From assembly GCA_934465295.1 (NCBI GenBank), contig CAKSKU010000012.1, forward strand, positions 16,971-80,970: DNA of 64,000 bases, written 5' to 3'. The position numbers and the translations under genes were made by a program. Position 1 is the stretch's first letter. Every line of letters begins with the position of its first letter. Source of the stretch: an uncultured Oscillospiraceae bacterium. Lineage in GTDB: Bacteria; Bacillota; Clostridia; Oscillospirales; Ruminococcaceae. Shown here piece by piece: positions 61,088 to 64,000 of the stretch. The notes under the pieces were generated by a model. It was not told the DNA's origin and did not search any database. It saw only the letters and a list, made by a program, of their open reading frames with translations.

Positions 61088-61163
61088 TGGAGCTGGAAAC
61101 GTGACTTGAACACGCGACCTGCGCATTACGAATGCGCTGCTCTACCAACTGAGCTATTCCAGC
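61088..61163 (-). tRNA. tRNA-Thr (anticodon CGT)
   Basis: 76 bases including encoded CCA. Acceptor GCTGGAA / TTCCAGC, D arm AGCTCAGTTGGTAGAGC, anticodon stem GCGCA/TGCGC with loop TTCGTAA, T loop GTTCAAGTC. Confidence 0.95.
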
Positions 61164-61174
61164 ATTGCTATAAT

Positions 61175-61203
61175 ATTATACTATAAAATATGCGCACTGT
61201 CAA
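61175..61203 (-). promoter_or_regulatory. Promoter of tRNA-Thr
   Basis: Minus strand TTGACA, 17-base spacer, TATAAT, twelve bases before the tRNA 5' end; a strong consensus match. Confidence 0.88.
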
Positions 61204-61335
61204 GCCTTTGCGCAAAAAAATATCAAATTTTTCTCGGAATTCTGTATCTGACTGCGCTCTGTCGGAAAAACGCCCTCCGTTTTTGCAAAATTGTAAACTT
61301 TAATCGAACTTTCTCTCCGCACGGCTCGGGGTCTA

Positions 61336-61364
61336 TTTACACGAATGCGTTTTTACGGTATAAT
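61336..61364 (+). promoter_or_regulatory. Promoter of the histidine phosphatase gene
   Basis: TTTACA, 17-base spacer, TATAAT. Confidence 0.7.
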
Positions 61365-61401
61365 TATCAGTGATTTTTATTCTTGGAAAGGAAAATTTGA
61401 A

Positions 61402-61944
61402 ATGAAGATTTATGCGGCACGGCACGGTCAGACCGAATGGAATTTAAACGACAGGATATGCGGCAGGACGGATGTTGAGCTTACCGAAACGGGCAGGGAA
61501 CAGGCTGCTCTGCTTGCGGAAAAAGCATATGAAAAGGGCGACATCAACCTTATCGTCTGCTCGCCGATGAAACGTGCGAGGGCTACTGCAAAGGCTGTTG
61601 CGGACAGGATAGGCTGTGGGATCACGATAGACGAGCGCCTTATCGAGTGGGATTACGGCGACTTTGAGGGCAAGGACCGCATGGCCGAGGGCTTTGCGCA
61701 GAACAAGATCGAATTCGGCGTGAAGATGCACGGCGGCGGTGAGTCGGTTTTACAGCTTGCGCACAGGGTTTACAGCGTTATCGATGATGTTATTGCGAAA
61801 TATCCCGACAAAAACGTGCTTCTCGTTTGTCACGGCGGTGTTTGCAGGATAATCGAGACCTATTTCAACGACCTGACGACCTATGATTACTCGCATTTCT
61901 TTATGGGGAACTGTGAATTGAGGGAATATTTCGTCAAAAAATAA
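61402..61944 (+). CDS. Histidine phosphatase family protein
   Basis: A 180-residue phosphoglycerate-mutase-like enzyme. The catalytic 'AARHGQTEWNLNDRICGRTD' with RHG starts at residue ~5, 'SPMKRARATAKAV' holds the second Arg, 'EWDYGDFEGK' the acidic residue, and 'VLLVCHGGVCRI' the second His. It is likely a small-molecule or sugar-phosphate phosphatase; true phosphoglycerate mutase is less likely given the short length. ATG 61402 has GGAAAGGAAAA upstream; the frame from 61345 starts at the promoter and is excluded. Confidence 0.92.
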   Translation: MKIYAARHGQTEWNLNDRICGRTDVELTETGREQAALLAEKAYEKGDINLIVCSPMKRARATAKAVADRIGCGITIDERLIEWDYGDFEGKDRMAEGFAQNKIEFGVKMHGGGESVLQLAHRVYSVIDDVIAKYPDKNVLLVCHGGVCRIIETYFNDLTTYDYSHFFMGNCELREYFVKK

Positions 61945-61974
61945 GAAAATTCGGGATTTTTCATAATTTCGCCA

Positions 61975-62003
61975 TTGAAAAAAGGTGATTTTTATGGTAT
62001 AAT
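61975..62003 (+). promoter_or_regulatory. Promoter of the AGCS symporter gene
   Basis: TTGAAA, 17-base spacer, TATAAT. Confidence 0.75.
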
Positions 62004-62039
62004 TAAAGGTAATTATTTTGTTTGAAATGAGGTAGATCA

Positions 62040-63881
62040 ATGCAGTCATTTATTGATACCGTTGCTAAGGTCAACGGTGCGGTCAATGGTGTGGTCTGGG
62101 GAATACCGATGCTTGTTCTTATCATCGGAACGGGCATTTTTATGTCGGTAAGGACGGGATTTTTCCAGATAACAAGGATAAAGACTTGGGCGAATGAAAC
62201 TTTTCTCGCCATTTTTAAGAAAAAATCGGTCACAAAGACTGATGAAAAGAAAGCGATAACGCAGTTTCAGGCACTTTCGACCGCTCTTGCCGCAACTATA
62301 GGCACAGGTAACATTGCAGGCGTTGCGACGGCTGTTTGCATAGGCGGACCGGGTGCTGTCTTCTGGATGTGGATATCCGCTTTGTTCGGAATGATGACGA
62401 GCTTCTCCGAAAATGTTCTCGGCATCTTCTTCCGCAAGAAAAACGAACACGGCGAATGGTCGGGCGGTGCGATGTACTATCTTGAAGAGGGTCTTAAAGA
62501 GAAAAAGGGACTTCGCCACATTGCAAAGCCGCTGTCGGTGATGTTTGCGATATTCTGCGTTCTGGCTTCGTTCGGCATAGGCAATATGGCGCAGTCGAAC
62601 TCGATATCGAGCGCAATGCAGTCCAACTTTAATATTCCAACGGTCGTTACGGGCGTTGTGCTTGCTGTTATTGCGGCACTCGTTGTACTCGGCGGCATCA
62701 AAAGGATCGCAAAGGTAACGGAAAAGCTCGTACCTTTTATGGCAATCTTCTACATAGCCGGCTGTCTTATCATTTTTGTGATGAACTTCCGCCACATTCC
62801 GTATGTTTTCTCGTCCATTTTCAAAAGTGCATTCAGCTTTTCCGCTGTTGCGGGCGGCGTTGGCGGCTACATTATAAAGCGAGCAGTTACAATGGGATTC
62901 AAGAGAGGCGTTTTCTCGAACGAGGCTGGACTTGGCTCATCGGTAATGGTAAACTGCGCATCGGACGTAAAAGAACCCGTTATTCAGGGTATGTGGGGAA
63001 TTTTTGAGGTATTCTTTGATACGATAATCGTCTGCACACTCACTGCATTTGTTATCCTTTCCAGTCCTGCAAACTCGGTATCTTTTGAAGAAGCGCTCAA
63101 CAACGTTTCGACACAGCCGCAGTATTTCACGATAAATTACACTGACGGCGAAACGAACCTCATCGACTCGGACATCAATCCGAAGTACATTGTTGCATCG
63201 GACGATGCGGCTGAGGGAACTTACACCGAATATTCCGCAAAGACCGTTTACGGTCAGGAATTCCCCGTAAAAATTCTTAACAGCGACAATGTGAGCGGTG
63301 AGAACGACTTCACATTTGCGAACGTTATGGAGCTTAAGGGAATTCAAGCTAAAGATGCGAACGGAAATCACCTCACGAATGAAAATGGCGACCCGATAAT
63401 CGATTCGGTTGAGATAACAGAAGTCAACGGTGTTCCGCTCGTAACGTATGCGTTCAGCCAGCGTCTTGGTTCTGTTTCGGGTAAGATACTCGCCATCGCA
63501 GTTCTTCTCTTTGCGTTCTCAACAACGCTCGGCTGGTCTTTCTACGGCACAAAGGCACTGGAATACCTCTTCGGTACAAAGGCTACATACGTTTATAAGG
63601 TCATCTTCGTGATTTTCATTATCGTAGGCTGCACAATGAAGCTCGGACTTGCATGGGATATCTCCGACACATTCAACGGACTTATGGCTATCCCGAACCT
63701 CATCGGCGTACTCACGCTTTCGGGAATAGTTTTTGCGATCACCAAGGACTACATTCACCGCCGCATAAAGAAGGACGACGTGAATGCAGTGCCAATGATC
63801 TCCGCATATTCCGATATTCAGGCAGAGCAGAGCGAAAAGCTCAAAGCCGAATATGCTGCGGAAAATGCTGACAAGGCATAA
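62040..63881 (+). CDS. Alanine/glycine:cation symporter (AGCS family)
   Basis: A 613-residue multi-helix transporter importing alanine or glycine with Na+ or H+. The family signature is clear: 'ALAATIGTGNIAGVATAVCI', 'GGPGAVFWMWISALFGM', 'GGAMYYLEEGL' and 'MGFKRGVFSNEAGLGSS'. Typical members are ~440-500 residues. Here about 115 polar, acidic residues (around 355-475) are inserted between two helices near the C-terminal third, probably outside the cell. TGAGGT precedes the ATG, and the gene has its own promoter. Monocistronic. Confidence 0.93.
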   Translation: MQSFIDTVAKVNGAVNGVVWGIPMLVLIIGTGIFMSVRTGFFQITRIKTWANETFLAIFKKKSVTKTDEKKAITQFQALSTALAATIGTGNIAGVATAVCIGGPGAVFWMWISALFGMMTSFSENVLGIFFRKKNEHGEWSGGAMYYLEEGLKEKKGLRHIAKPLSVMFAIFCVLASFGIGNMAQSNSISSAMQSNFNIPTVVTGVVLAVIAALVVLGGIKRIAKVTEKLVPFMAIFYIAGCLIIFVMNFRHIPYVFSSIFKSAFSFSAVAGGVGGYIIKRAVTMGFKRGVFSNEAGLGSSVMVNCASDVKEPVIQGMWGIFEVFFDTIIVCTLTAFVILSSPANSVSFEEALNNVSTQPQYFTINYTDGETNLIDSDINPKYIVASDDAAEGTYTEYSAKTVYGQEFPVKILNSDNVSGENDFTFANVMELKGIQAKDANGNHLTNENGDPIIDSVEITEVNGVPLVTYAFSQRLGSVSGKILAIAVLLFAFSTTLGWSFYGTKALEYLFGTKATYVYKVIFVIFIIVGCTMKLGLAWDISDTFNGLMAIPNLIGVLTLSGIVFAITKDYIHRRIKKDDVNAVPMISAYSDIQAEQSEKLKAEYAAENADKA

Positions 63882-63928
63882 TTGCACGATATATCGTTAT
63901 ATGAATAATAAACCGTCCGATGGTGATA

Positions 63929-64000
63929 TGTACCCAGAATCCTGGACACAATAAAATAGCTTAACCCATGGATGCTAGCCTGTATAAAACAGGAGGCATC
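63929..64000 (+). mobile_element. Possible left end of an IS3-like insertion sequence (cut by window)
   Basis: TGTACCCAGAATCCTGGACA begins with TG and ends CA, like IS3-family terminal repeats. It is followed by a short leader and an AGGAGG ribosome site at the last bases, as if a transposase gene begins just beyond the window. The gene and right end are not visible. Confidence 0.4.

Overview
The window looks like a chromosomal segment of a gut or rumen Firmicute of the Ruminococcus / Oscillospiraceae type. The reasons are moderate GC, strong AGGAGG-type ribosome sites with canonical TTGACA-N17-TATAAT promoters, a T-box leader, a CIRCE box, the Clostridia-restricted families DUF3793 and DUF6110, and very large secreted modular proteins. 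The assignment is an inference from gene content; no rRNA is present.

Layout. (1) 1-3.8 kb holds the C-terminal part of a giant secreted repeat protein. (2) 3.9-18.6 kb is housekeeping: a T-box-controlled ilvA-ridA operon, a small P-loop kinase, a carboxynorspermidine synthase-like dehydrogenase, a CPBP protease, a CmpB-like membrane protein, tRNA-Ser(CGA), a GNAT enzyme followed by a decayed tandem copy, CIRCE-controlled htpG, and a GH25 muramidase / aldose-epimerase / FapA-like operon. (3) 18.7-25.8 kb carries a broken fragment of the giant family and a three-gene operon ending in a 1721-residue DUF4132-type protein. (4) 26.1-32.9 kb is a 2266-residue secreted protein with a transglutaminase-like domain and repeats. 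(5) 33.5-49.2 kb is a metal island: two DtxR-family regulators, DUF3793, flavodoxin, two FeoA, FeoB, a FeoB-associated Cys-rich peptide, an HMA membrane protein, an HD-GYP protein, a DUF6110 / P-type ATPase pair, a ZIP transporter and a MacB-like ABC exporter. Fourteen copies of one palindromic operator (core GGTTAG-N6-CTAACC) tie these genes together. (6) 49.3-53.8 kb has galE, a TfoX-GNAT fusion, a flavin reductase-like protein, an AraC regulator and a truncated KilA-N gene. (7) 54-60 kb is a third giant transglutaminase / repeat protein on the minus strand. (8) 60-64 kb has tRNA-Thr(CGT), a histidine phosphatase, an AGCS symporter and the possible left end of an insertion sequence at the window edge.

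Three families of dispersed non-coding repeats run through the intergenic gaps: A (five copies, about 102-118 bp) and B (four copies, about 100 bp), which have TA-bounded inverted ends and a related core, and C (about 330-430 bp, three long copies and one partial).

The most interesting points are the giant transglutaminase-like / beta-repeat surface protein family (three members and one relic within 60 kb), the coordinated metal regulon with an operator spacing unlike the classical DtxR box, the DUF4132 three-gene locus, and MITE-like elements that share one core despite different ends.
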